Source: Perkinsus marinus ATCC 50983 (lineage: Eukaryota; Perkinsozoa; Perkinsida; Perkinsidae). From it: a stretch of 33,804 bases of DNA. The notes below the pieces were generated by a model that saw nothing but the letters and a program-made list of their open reading frames with translations, did no database searches and was not told the origin of the DNA. Positions 10,664 through 20,584 of the stretch are shown piece by piece. The first letter of the stretch is position 1, and every line of letters starts with the position of its first letter. The stretch is from assembly GCF_000006405.1 (NCBI RefSeq), contig NW_003200720.1, forward strand, positions 135,102 through 168,905. Reading direction: 5' to 3'. Both the position numbers and the translations under genes were made by a program.

Positions 10664-10746
10664 CTCTCAAGGAACTTGGCGAACACAACCAGGTATCGGA
10701 AGGAGATGACATTCATCAAATGATAATGGATTAATCAAAATTGCTG

Positions 10747-10785
10747 AATCCGTGTCACGGATTCCGTGACTCACGGACCGTGAGT
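10747..10785. repeat. Four-fold chained palindrome
   Basis: Four overlapping one-base-centre palindromes in 39 bp: centres T10755, T10762, C10770 and A10777, with arms of 8, 6, 7 and 8 bp. The sequence bounces back and forth over the same ATCCGTGA/TCACGGAT motif. Confidence 0.97.
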
Positions 10786-10849
10786 GATGCCCCTATATGA
10801 CGACAACGTGACGCCATCAGCGTCCTCGTCGCCGCATAGCCACAAGTGC

Positions 10850-10872
10850 CCCACGCTGCGTGGGCCACGCAG
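10850..10872. repeat. Chained palindrome
   Basis: CCCACGC-T-GCGTGGG overlaps CTGCGTGG-G-CCACGCAG. Confidence 0.95.
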
Positions 10873-11132
10873 TACCAGTGCAGCGGTGGCATCGTGGTAC
10901 CTGCAGGGCTGAGGCGAACAAGTGAAACAAACAGAGAAATGACTGAGGGAATCCAAGTAATGGCGTAGGTTGCGAAGTGACATGACGCGAGCCATGGAAC
11001 AGGAAGACAGAGGCGCACACGATGGCCACGATGGCCATTGGGAACCCCAACCGTGCCAGCATCCTTCTTTACGTGCCTCTCTTCATTTTGCTTGATGCCA
11101 AATTGTCAGTCAAGAATTTACGATCATAATTT

Positions 11133-11157
11133 ACGATCCTGGTCTGACCAGGATCGT
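11133..11157. repeat. 12-bp arm palindrome
   Basis: ACGATCCTGGTC-T-GACCAGGATCGT, perfect. Confidence 0.95.
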
Positions 11158-11205
11158 TTGAGTCAGTTGAGTTTTACTAGATCGTAGGGGTCAGCTCTCC
11201 TCGCT

Positions 11206-11248
11206 GCATTACCAGAGCTGTTCCACCGCGGAACAGCTCTGGTAATGC
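11206..11248. repeat. 19-bp inverted repeat, 5-base loop
   Basis: GCATTACCAGAGCTGTTCC, loop ACCGC, then the perfect reverse complement. It could form a very stable stem-loop in RNA or single-stranded DNA. Confidence 0.97.
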
Positions 11249-11582
11249 CTTCTGCAACTCGGCTGTTATGGCTCTAGCAACAGGAATTCGTGGTATTCCA
11301 CCCGTGATATGAGAGCGGCACTGATCGCGTCAATAGAGGCGTCAGCAGAAGTCAAACACCTCTGTGCGATGGGTCTTTCCCCAGCTCCTATTGCGCTAAC
11401 GTGACGAACGAACTCAGAGTTGAGCACTTCGTGTTGAAGTCTTCCATCCATCTCTCTCGATCTTCGTAGTCTGACCGAACACCTCACACTTCGCAATCTC
11501 TTGCGCTCAATGATGCAGTGGACGTCGTATAAGGCCGCGGAGCCGCACCTATAAATGACTCGTTCATAGGTGCGTTTAAAAC

Positions 11583-11742
11583 CTCGTTTAAAACGAGACA
11601 GATCTGCCCACAGAATAGTAGCCTAGTCTGTCAGCAATTTTTGGACGAGTCGGGATGATCCCGCAAGTAAGCTTTCCAGCTAGACAGCCAGGCAGCCTGG
11701 CCCAGGCTGTCACAGCCTTGTACCAACTTGGTACTACCAAGT
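11583..11742. repeat. Palindrome cluster
   Basis: CTCGTTT-A-AAACGAG (11583-11597); CGGGAT-G-ATCCCG (11651-11663); a chain at 11688-11718 of CCAGGC-A-GCCTGG, AGCCTGG-C-CCAGGCT and AGGCTGT-C-ACAGCCT; then GTACCAA-C-TTGGTAC chained to ACTTGGTA-C-TACCAAGT (11720-11742). Confidence 0.95.
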
Positions 11743-12233
11743 GAGACATATGATCCTGAGCTTCAGTCAACAGAGGGGACGGATTTCATTTGCTGTCCAG
11801 GGACGCCACGTGGAGGCACTCAGGTATGGGCCACATATGTTATTCCCCCCGTTGCAATCGCGCGATGGGATAGGCGCGTGTATTGCAATTTTCATGCAAT
11901 TTGACTGACATCGAATTTTAACTGAGAGTTCCAAATTAGTCCGCAATTCTTGTCGAGAAGATCAAGTCGACGGAGGCTGTCCGTATGCAGTTATTGCCAA
12001 TACCAATTTCGGCGGAATGAGAACAATTCGCAGATTACTGCACATCTGCTGCATTTCGCAGAATCCACCAAATTTTAGTTCAAATCCGTTGTAAAGTAGT
12101 GGTCTGTTCTACCAGTGGTATCACCTGTAATACCTGTCTTTAGGCCTGCGAATATGTTTTGCGCCATTTGGGCGGATTCTGAATCGGCGAAATTTGATAT
12201 AGTAGACTGGTTCTGGTGACAGTTCTTTTTGAT

Positions 12234-13343
12234 ATGCAGAATATGTCACTGCCAGGCTCCTCAGAAGGTCCACGACCAGCAGTGTCGGATGGAGTGCCTC
12301 GTGGTACTAGCGGGACTAATGGGAATTGTCAACCCCGACTACGGGGAACTTCGCCCTTCGACTTCTCGCTGGAACTGTGAATGAAAGAGCCAGTGTAGGA
12401 GGAATATATGTTTGGTTTTTTTCAACTGAGCTCAGGGGTTTCCAAAGCTAATTATAGAAGTTCACATATGAATTGGGGTAGAAGTGTCCAGTAACCATTG
12501 AAAATTTTCCGCTCGGAATTTTTATAGTGTTACTAACCTACGTAGTTACCCATGTGCATATTTTCACACACTGGGAAGAATATCTTGTTCACTGAAGATT
12601 CCGTTTTATAAAACGCGTTTTCGCTCTCGCCCACTAAGTACTGCAACTATCGCGAATGTTCATCATCCTTTTATGCTAGCCTGCGTTCGGCTAGAGGCTC
12701 ACGGAGGAACCAGTGGGACTCCTACCTATGCCAAGAACGGTTCGCATAGACCCAAGCTGGCTGGTGGTTTGAGGAGGAAAAATGAAATTCTACTCCATGC
12801 CTCGCTTCATAAATTGCTTTTATGAAGTTGGTGGATTCAGAGCTCCTGTTTTGTATATCCTTCTCGTCGACCTTAGTTGTTTTCCAATGGAAGGGTGTTG
12901 TCGATCAGGCCCAGCCCAGCTACCTTCTCACGTTACTGGTCCTGAGTCGCTGAAACGTATGTTGGATGAGAATGACGTTATGATAGAGATGCTGAAGGAA
13001 CTACAGAATGACCGGTGCCCAGTGGAAAGGTCGGCCGCTGTCGAGCCAGGGAGGGCAGCATCTAATGGTCGTGATCAGACGAATACCTCTACTGTCGCGG
13101 CTTCAGCGGAATCTCTTGTATTTAACTCTGTTAGCGGACCAAAATGCATCAGCAGGCGAGCCTGGCATCGGGAGTGGACGGGAAGTAATGCGTCACGCGC
13201 CACGAAATTGTTGATATCCAACTTCCCCACAGGCTACTGCAGGAGATTCGAATTCGGACTGGACTGCGGATGAATTGATGAAGTTACGGGAGAGCATGAA
13301 GGAGCAACAGGCAGCTGTGCCACCGGGTAGGAGCAGCAGTTGA
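12234..13343 (+). CDS. SS18/GIF-like (SSXT family) transcription coactivator
   Basis: Proposed exons 12234-12303, 12909-13029, 13079-13184, 13233-13343 (TGA), 135 aa. Exon 2 encodes SLKRMLDENDVMIEMLKELQ and exon 3 encodes LQRNLLYLTLLADQN. These match the two conserved blocks of the SSXT/SNH domain (human SS18 QKMLEENDQLI and LHRNLIYLATIAD; plant GIF1), in the right order and roughly the right spacing. The family docks SWI/SNF (BAF) chromatin remodelers or GRF factors in the nucleus. Introns 2 and 3 are 49 and 48 bp. The end of exon 2 could instead be 13014. Exon 1 (MSLPGSSEGPRPAVSDG) is joined only because ATG, donor and phase fit across a 606-bp intron that holds a MITE; treat the N-terminus as tentative. 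The C-terminus ends in a charged helix and lacks the long Gln-rich tail of animal SS18. Confidence 0.72.
12391..12573 (+). mobile_element. hAT-like MITE, full length, in a probable SS18-like intron
   Basis: 183 bp from CAGTGTAGGAGGAATATATG to CATATTTTCACACACTG. Flanking octamers GAAAGAGC and GGAAGAAT agree at five of eight positions, consistent with a decayed target duplication. Confidence 0.85.
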
Positions 13344-14206
13344 TCAGTTGGGTTAGAATGAGCATCTCCGACGACATCAGTGTGGACACATCGAATGTGT
13401 TACCCTGTGTGTAATCGTGTTGGTTTTACATGTTGAAAGGTTGTGCGTTATGGACAGGACTCTGTCTCAGGTGCGACTGTCGAATACGACGTAACGAAAT
13501 TAACTGAAAGCTTAGGTGGCAGCAAGACATTGGCGCAAGTAATCAGTTGGGTGGTGTAGTGGTATGATTCGCGTTCTGTACGGTGAAGGTGGTGAGTTCG
13601 ATTCTTGGTTACGCCTATTATTGATAGGTTCAAGCTTTGATGGAAAGTATACAACTCTCCCAAGGGACTGCAGACACTTCAGAAAATATATGAGTTTCAC
13701 ATCCACCTGTCTTGTGCTGTGGACTTCAAATTCTCGGGTGGGTGTGGAAGCTTCCAGCTTTCCTGAGGCAATTGAGTCTGCAATTGTGTAACCACATCGA
13801 AGTGATCTCTCATTGATCGACGACTACATTCGCTACTACCCTGCTAGATATGGTAATGTGAAGGGGGTAAGTGCTGGGCTACCGTGTGAAGGAGTCCGGG
13901 ATGATGGGAACTGCTCTACTCGAATGTGTAGATGTTGAGTTCCTCAGTGACACACATGCTTCGGACTCCAATTGCCTGTAGGACTCAAATCTATTAATTT
14001 TTGGAGATATGGACTTCCCTCGATTTGGATTGACGCCGAAACTTGGAATGGTTGGATGTCCATTGATATGCGCTGAACGACACACCTTCATCGTCAGCAC
14101 TGTAGCGAAGGAAGCCGCCACGATATTTCGGAAGTTGTTCATTGGGTGTTGAGTATAGGGGGAGTGTGGGCATTCGACTGGATGAAGTTGTTGGAGTCCT
14201 CTCGAA
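13344..14206 (+). other. Candidate exons of an unassigned plus-strand gene
   Basis: Open stretches between plausible splice sites: about 13471-13532 (YDVTKLTESLGGSKTLAQ, donor at 13533) joined across a T-arm-bearing intron to about 13629-13690 (VQALMESIQLSQGTADTSEN), and about 13982-14149 (DSNLLIFGDMDFPRFGLTP, then CPLICAERHTFIVSTVAKEA). Composition is protein-like, but I could not complete one chain from ATG to stop and recognise no family. Confidence 0.35.
13541..13614 (+). other. tRNA-like sequence, probable intron content
   Basis: Contains A-box-like TGGTGTAGTGG and B-box-like GAGTTCGATTC about 35 bp apart. The stretch GGTATGATTCGCG resembles the D arm and anticodon stem of tRNA-Pro. No consistent cloverleaf, so it is a tRNA-derived relic, not a gene. 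A GT...AG pair (donor 13533, acceptor just before GTTCAAGC) would enclose it as an intron. Confidence 0.5.
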
Positions 14207-15418
14207 ATGAGTGGTCGCCCTCCGCCGGATTCGCCGCAGGGGAATCTGATAGGTACTCACCGGGGAGGGGTGATGGTTGTTGAAATTTTCTGATGGAAAT
14301 ATGGGATCGTTGGCGCTGTGAGAATTCTGTTTGTTGAAGGCAGGTCTTCGTAGTGGAGCATGGGATAGCATGTATAGGAAGAGAGAGATGGAGAAGGCAG
14401 GGATGGCCCCAATAAATGCAGGTAACTTTACTCTAGTGGATGGTTGTCGGGCTGTGCATCGTGAGGTCGCGGGTTCGATTCCTGTTGTTATTGTTAGAGG
14501 CGACTATGAAGAAGATGTATGAGCAAGTTATCGGCAGGCAACTCGAGCGTCAAAAGTAGGGATACCCTCATTTCGATATTCGACACAACAATGACCATCA
14601 GATTGATACACGATGCTGAGAAGAAGAGCCCTTCACTGGTAGAGCCTGAGAGCGATGCTTTGGAGGCTCAAAAGAAGAAAAAGAAGAAGGATGTACGTCT
14701 ATGGAGGGGAGGGATTGAGTTGTTGTAGTTATCAGTATGTATGATGTATTCTTCATCGCAATGGATAGTCACTCTCTGGCTATCCGAGCCATCTCGTTTG
14801 GGGTGGTCCTTTTGATAGTGTGGTGCGTGAGCCCCAGCTATTCTGTTTTCGGGAAGTTGAATGTGGAGGAGACGAAGGAATTATACCTGAATCAAGATTC
14901 GATCCTGGGACTTCGCGCTGCATGAAAGTGCAACTTAACTGCGCGAACATTTGTAACTAAGATAGTTGTTGGATGTCGGTGTTCCCTTTCTTTCCATCGG
15001 CTGTAGTCTCGAGGAATTATAACAGTTGTGTTGATGATCAGAAGAAGCATCACAAGAAGCATCATCATCATCACCATTCGAAGAGGCGTCACCACCACCA
15101 CGATGATGAGGACGATAAGAGCGATTATGACGATAGCAGCAGTAGTGAAAGTGCAGAGGAAGGAGACCGCCACAAACGTCGTGAGAAGAGCTCAAGAAGG
15201 GACCGGTGAGACTGCTCGATAGATATCGAATAATATGATTCTGTGCGGGAGGCTGTTGTTGTTGAGAATTTATCATCAGGTCGCGTTCTCGCCACCATCG
15301 CCGTGGCCACTCGTCCAGCGCCTCTCGATCGCGTAGCAGACATGATAGGAGACGTCGATCGAGAAGTGACGAGGAGGAATCGAGAGGCTCTCGCCATCCC
15401 AGTAGCAAATTTCGTTGA
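14207..15418 (+). CDS. His-rich, Arg/Ser-rich nuclear protein
   Basis: Exons 14207-14252, 14344-14421, 14498-14555, 14602-14692, 15042-15205, 15280-15418 (TGA): 576 bp, 191 aa, all phases matching. It starts MSGRPPPDSPQGNLIGLRSG, then has a helical basic region (MYRKREMEKAGMAP, KKMYEQVIGRQLERQK), a Lys run, a histidine-rich stretch (KKHHKKHHHHHHSKRRHHHH), an acidic/Ser block and a C-terminal RS domain (SRSRHHRRGHSSSASRSRSR). RS and poly-His tracts are typical of nuclear-speckle and pre-mRNA splicing proteins, so a splicing-associated role is likely but the family is not identified. The minus-strand frames here are shadows. Introns are 91, 76, 46, 349 and 74 bp; introns 2 and 4 carry tRNA-like sequences. 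Confidence 0.75.
14422..14497 (+). other. Whole 76-bp intron is a tRNA-like sequence
   Basis: Intron 2 of the RS gene. Taking the preceding G, the 5' end GGTAACT pairs with TGTTATT near the 3' end (six of seven pairs, two G-U) as an acceptor stem would. It contains a D-arm-like CTCTAGTGGATGG, an anticodon-loop-like CTGTGCA (GTG), variable loop AGGTC and T arm GCGGG-TTCGATT-CCTGT. The anticodon stem does not pair, so it is not a working tRNA. GT and AG lie at the ends of the tRNA-like unit. Confidence 0.65.
14891..14912 (+). other. T-arm-like sequence in RS gene intron 4
   Basis: AAGATTCGATCCTGGGAC, sense orientation, inside the 349-bp intron 14693-15041. Confidence 0.45.
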
Positions 15419-15915
15419 TAATTTGGTGTATGATGAATTTCTGTTCAGGTTCGTGACTGGAGGAGCGAAGAAACTGTGTATGAATAATAGATGATATAAA
15501 ATGATCATTCAAAGCTCACTAGAACACCACTACTACCACTGCATCTCATTCACCTTGTGGTGTTTAGTCCCTAAGTGGGTGACAGTTGACCAATTGGTAC
15601 AACACAACAAGGGTAAAATGGATACAGCCAATGTGATAGCTACAGACTCCGTAGTATAGAGGAACATCGATTACTCGATCGAGGTCAACCTGACAGGCAC
15701 TGGCTGTCGGGCATATCGAGTGAAATAGTTCGAAAGAACTCACCTTCGCAGACGAGCGCAGAGACGAGTCTTGTGATTTTGCTTCATAAACTCCGTCACT
15801 CTGTCGCCGGGCCGACTGTGCAAGCCATAATCGTCGGCGCTTCCTACGAACCTAGGGTCCGCATCCAATGCAGAAACTGGACATGTTCCACTAGAAGCAT
15901 CAGGTTAAAGAGAGC

Positions 15916-15961
15916 GTTTCTCATCTACCTGGACCAGGTAGATGAGAAACCAGGTAACCTG
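15916..15961. repeat. 17-bp arm palindrome chained to a smaller one
   Basis: GTTTCTCATCTACCTGG, centre A15933, then the perfect reverse complement to 15950. This runs on into CCAGGT-A-ACCTGG. Confidence 0.97.
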
Positions 15962-16039
15962 GTCGAACGGCACAGTCGGAAATGCGCCATTCTAGCGCTG
16001 ATGGCTATCTCTCACACGAACCTTGAAAGCTGAACTCTA

Positions 16040-16061
16040 CTGTGCGTCGCACAGTGTGCGA
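16040..16061. repeat. Chained palindrome
   Basis: CTGTGCG-T-CGCACAG overlaps TCGCACA-G-TGTGCGA. Confidence 0.95.
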
Positions 16062-17601
16062 TTGTGATGAGCCCAGGAGATCTTCTACAACTATTCTACT
16101 CGTTTACGAACAAAGTTGGTGGGGCTCAACTCGGGCCACTCGAAGCTCCAAACGCTTCCCACACTCGTGCTGGTGACTCACTAGTAGTGGCAACAAAATA
16201 TCGGAAACTCGAGAGAAACGCGAATTGGCTCATGCAGGAGTTAATCTCGACATTGCTGTTCCGAACGAAGGTCTCGCAAAATGTCAGTCATCCTGCGTTG
16301 TTGTGCTTCGATATCGTCAAGCGTGGTCGCGAGAAACTCCGCCTGCCCCTCATAACTCTGATCATGATAAGGTCTACCCAAAGATCTTCCACGATGAGAG
16401 AGGCAAAATCAACATCAAGATACGTCTAGACGAAGTACCCTTTTCCGACAATGGTCCGCCGAGCGAATGCGATAATTCTCCCATTCTCACTCGCATAGTC
16501 CTCAAGCAATCAGCAACAGCAGCAACTTCAGCTTTCATAGCTTCTCCTTTGAGACACATTGTGTACAAATTGTCAACCTGAGATGCAAGGGCAAGGGAAA
16601 CACACTGCGAACGCACATCTGTTATTGGCGTCAGAGCAAAACCATCATTTGCAGCACGCCCATATTTCATGACATATGGGATGAATTTCGCGCGCGATGT
16701 AAAAATTTGATTTTCATTGTGACGTCAAAGTTTGCGATCCCCAAAGCTGGCGTACAGCGCCGATCCCCTCCACTGTGATATGCATTGTTGTTTCAAGCTG
16801 GGCCTGTTTCTCGAGCAGTAAGTCGAGGGAGGCAATAGCAGCTGTCACCTCCTCATCTGCCTGAGGTGATCAACTACGATGCGGCTGATACTATAAAGCG
16901 AATATGAACATTACCGGAGCCCTCTTCGTTTCGATGATGCTCACTTGACGGCTCAAGTCCTCCAGCAGTGCCAATATTGGGGCTCGCAACCTAACGGAGA
17001 CAAGTGAACTTGTCGAATCGCGGCGACTCGATTCAGTCGCCAAATTAAGGGCCCGAGCCCTGAAGAATGTTCGTGGAGCCGAGGGCTCCACCTACAATCC
17101 GAAGGGGATTTCGACCCCTCTAATCGAGGGAGATTTCTAGTATTCACCACTAGCTTGTATATGAATGAGCAACAACATAATCAGAACTCGACAATCGCAC
17201 AATAGAATGTGTATCAAAGCCTCTTATAGGCAATGACTCATTGTCAATGAGAGATTCATCAGACTATGAGCTCGTAAAGAGTACACTGATTTGATCCCGA
17301 GTTGGAATATGTGGAAGGCGATAATGGCCGTGACCACTTCGGCATATCAGGTTGCCGGCGAGAATGGTTACCCCGAATTAGGTTTCATCTGCCTCACGAT
17401 AGCTGCATATTTCATTTTCCAGACACGGAAACGGGAACGTATGCGTTGATTGCATTCTCCTCTGCTTAACACACCATCGTCATGAAACACCAACGAGTCG
17501 ATACAAACCCCAATCCACACCATAACACTTCCCTTGGGCCCAGGCCGCCAATCGCCGTCTTCTATGATGAGTTTACACAACATGCTAGTTCCCCATAGCT
17601 T

Positions 17602-17681
17602 TCATCTATGACATCTTCGCAGCCTAGACATCTATGACATATATTGCAGCATAGACATCTATGGCATCTATCGCAGCACAG
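17602..17681. repeat. Degenerate tandem repeat, three units of about 27 bp
   Basis: Units built on CATCTATGACAT...GCAGC.TAGA recur three times with small changes. Confidence 0.8.
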
Positions 17682-18823
17682 AAATATTCTTCCCCCAGAA
17701 GCTTCTTGCCTCCTCATCTTGTCACTATACGACTCGCGGTCGGACACTACTCATCCTCACTAAAAACGTGTAATCCATCTTATTCGATCAACTACATCAT
17801 CACGGTATCCTTCATGGTGAACTCTTCGCCCACCGAATGGTTTGTTGCCTGATCGGTGCATTGCGTCGGCACATGATGTGCCGCCGCGCACATGCTAGTG
17901 CTGGCTCTGGAGAGGAACGATATCTTGCGAGTAGTGTTGGCGGATCATCCAGTCGGCCTCTTGATCTGCGTGGGCAGGAAAATCGCTCGGCTAGGCACAA
18001 GCCCCGTACGGTTTGGTGTGGAAGCGGAGTGCACACACAGCAAGACTCTTTACGATTGAGGGAGACATTCCCAGCAACGTAGTACAAGCTATAATGTATA
18101 ACCCCTCACAGGGTATTCCCCTTCGACACAACACCTCTCACAGTGAATTACTCTAGCTGTGTGTCAGCCTGGTACTGTAACGTTATGCTCCTATTATGCT
18201 TGCTCATGATGCCGTCAATTCCAGATATTCACTCCAGGAGTTGCCCACACAAGGTCACAAGTATAACCCGCATCATGTGAGGGTGACTCGAGGGAAGTGA
18301 GGGCCTCACACACCTCGAGCGTCTACCGGTGGACATCACCTTGGTCAGGGGAGAATTTTTGAAATATCGACGAACTGCAAAACTTATCATGCAAAGATCT
18401 CAACAGTGCGCCTGATGACATTCTTCAATGAAAATCATCTCCATTGATAATGATTCATCATCAACCGACTGAGTGGTTCTCGAACGAACTCGCACAGCAG
18501 GTCTCCATCAACCATATAATTCCCCACATCCGCACACTCGACTCACCCTTCCCCTCCTATACCTCCCACTGCTCGTCCTAATCCTGATTCCATCATGCAA
18601 ACCTAAGAGCAAATACTGAGCTCGGGAGTCAAAATATCGATACACAAGAGTCAGCAGCGGAACCCAGCCCATCAGCTCGTGGATTTCACCAGCTTCTTAC
18701 TTTCCGCTCAAGCGTCTCCATCCGTTCATAAGCCATCATCCGACGCCAGAGAGCACCGCTTTCACACTCTGAGCACCAGACCGCACAGATAAATCCATTA
18801 TCAAATATCATTTGATAATTGAT

Positions 18824-20106
18824 TGCCATTTGACAAACGGCGACGATCGAAAACCAGTCATCACTCCGAGCTTACCCGTTGCCGATGCTATATCGGCAAA
18901 ATCCGTACTCTCCAACTTGCGAGTCTCACCAGTCGGATCCTGACCATCCTGCCAACGAGCAACACCGTTATCTTGCTTTCAAAGCGTAGACAACCACCTC
19001 AGCGGCCAAGGTCATGTCTAGCTGCTCCATACAAAGTTCAAGACCATCGTCGCCACGATTTCTGGTGTCCGAAGTTGCAGACTGAAACAGCGAGGGTGTT
19101 GTCCCCTGTAGTATATATGCGATATGTGATATGTATGCTGTTTTCACTGTGATATGCTCTCAGTCTCGGGATTTTGTCGATTGCCAATACTATTGATAAC
19201 AGCCCCCAGGCAACTCACTTCAGATCGCAGTCGTTGCCGATGAGCGTTCATCATCAAGCGCAGCTCCTCGATATCTCTCTGAAGACGATCCACGCGAGCC
19301 CGTCGATGATCCCCGTCCTTATCATCTGAATGCTGCATAGTCTGATCGAAAGGTGTGACGAGAATGGTACCTTCATCATCCTCACAATCACCCCACGCCT
19401 CCCATGATATTGGAATGTGCTCCGTTCTAAACGCAGACTCAACAACAGACTGCTCAACAGTAGAGTCTACTGAGTAGACAAGTCAACAGTGAATTCATCT
19501 CGTTAAGGAGTCGATAATCTCATTGAAAATGTGAATGTTTCATGGATAGGGTCAATCCTCAACTGAGTCATGCTCGCTATGAACTCAAGTCCCTTCTCGA
19601 GACCTACTCAGGTTCCCCTCCTGATCCGATGGAGACTGTCTTTTCAGGAGGTATATACCTGCGAAACAAGTAACAGGTTCACGATACTGTCGCGTGGCGC
19701 CCTTACGAAGCGCACCAACAAGTACTTCTCATTGCCGCAATCAACCCTGAAACTCACTCATAAACAGTCTCTTGAGCAGACTCCAACCTGCCAACCCTCT
19801 CGAACAACTCCTCATTGGGTGAGGCCTCGACCCGCACACTCACACAACCATCTGAGGAACGATCACCATCAGTTATTTCCAAAGACAGGAGAACAAATCT
19901 CACACTCGTCCGACGCCGAACAGTCGGGCATCGCTGATGTCGTGTCCATGTACGGAAATAAGAGCTGTAGGGGAAGATCTTTCGGATAATCCCGATGTAC
20001 CATGTATCCGATTTCATCACCCTACCTCTGCATACAGTACTACAGCGTTTCCAGGTCAAATAATTTTTCTGGAATGGTCGATGTTTTCTCCATTTGTCAA
20101 ATGGCA
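18824..20106. repeat. Possible element bounded by 14-bp inverted repeats
   Basis: TGCCATTTGACAAA at 18824-18837 is repeated inverted at 20093-20106, with further loose similarity inside both ends. Both ends sit in palindromic sequence (ATTATCAAAT...ATTTGATAAT at 18798-18820; 20090-20110). Inside are short coiled-coil-like minus-strand frames (RVDRLQRDIEELRLMMNA at about 19.3 kb; EELFERVGRLESAQETV at about 19.75 kb). No transposase seen. Confidence 0.35.
19458..19479. repeat. Chained palindrome
   Basis: CAGTAGA-G-TCTACTG overlaps GTCTACT-G-AGTAGAC. Confidence 0.95.
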
Positions 20107-20138
20107 TTTGGTTGATGTTTTACGGTAAAACTTTTACC
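20090..20138. repeat. Two chained palindromes
   Basis: CCATTTG-T-CAAATGG overlaps CAAATG-G-CATTTG (20090-20110). GTTTTAC-G-GTAAAAC overlaps GGTAAAA-C-TTTTACC (20117-20138). Confidence 0.95.
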
Positions 20139-20584
20139 TTCTTAGTGATGCATTATCACTGGGAGCCCCTTGGCCAAATTAAACTCCTTAACTTTCAAAT
20201 AAATCGGGTATAAAATTAATTTTGTTGGTATTTCATTGAAGCCAAGGGTGAAATGTTAACAAAAAGGGTCAAACATTAACCAAATGGGTAAAAAATTAAT
20301 TTCATCTGGAAATACTGTAGTAATTGGATTCTTCTTTTTAGCCGTGCTGTTCTTGAATGACCAGCATAACAGCTCCGAATAGGAACTACCAGAAACGTCA
20401 TAACAACCTTAGGGCATGTGGGCACGCTTATCGACATTCTGTGGAAACCCTGAAAACAGCACATTTAGTTATATCTCAGAATTAACGCAAACACAATCAT
20501 CTGTAGAGTGGAAGGGGAAGAAGTAGAAGTAACGTGGAGTAAAAAGCCAATAAGCAGTATAAGCGACTATACATATTTACACAA

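Larger units (their letters stand above)
9633..12233. other. Gene-poor, palindrome-rich stretch
   Basis: No gene supported. Open frames here are broken by inverted repeats. A minus-strand frame at 9617-9814 has a helical stretch (ELAACIREKVRESVAGALKD) but no recognisable domain. Confidence 0.4.
15419..18823. other. Gene-poor stretch
   Basis: No gene supported. Minus-strand frames at 16374-16670 and 16891-17091, and a short one near 16740-16840, have coiled-coil-like composition (e.g. LALLEDLSRQVSIIETKRAP) but no domain I can name and no exon chain. The hairpins at 15916-16061 and tandem repeat at 17602-17681 are listed separately. Confidence 0.4.

Noticed and set aside
13541-13614. A functional tRNA-Pro gene
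   Set aside because: A-box and B-box are recognisable but neither the acceptor nor the anticodon stem pairs, so it is a relic.
15042-15110. CRISPR-like or satellite repeat in the CAT/CAC-rich tract
   Set aside because: It is a histidine-coding exon, in frame with flanking exons.
14935-15508. Long minus-strand open frames
   Set aside because: Antisense to the His-rich and RS-rich exons, whose repetitive codons keep other frames open; the plus-strand exon chain matches in phase throughout.
15926-19338. Coiled-coil-like minus-strand frames near 9.7, 16.5, 17.0 and 19.3 kb as pieces of a retroelement or virus-like element
   Set aside because: No reverse transcriptase, integrase, capsid signature or long terminal repeats were seen; composition alone is not enough.
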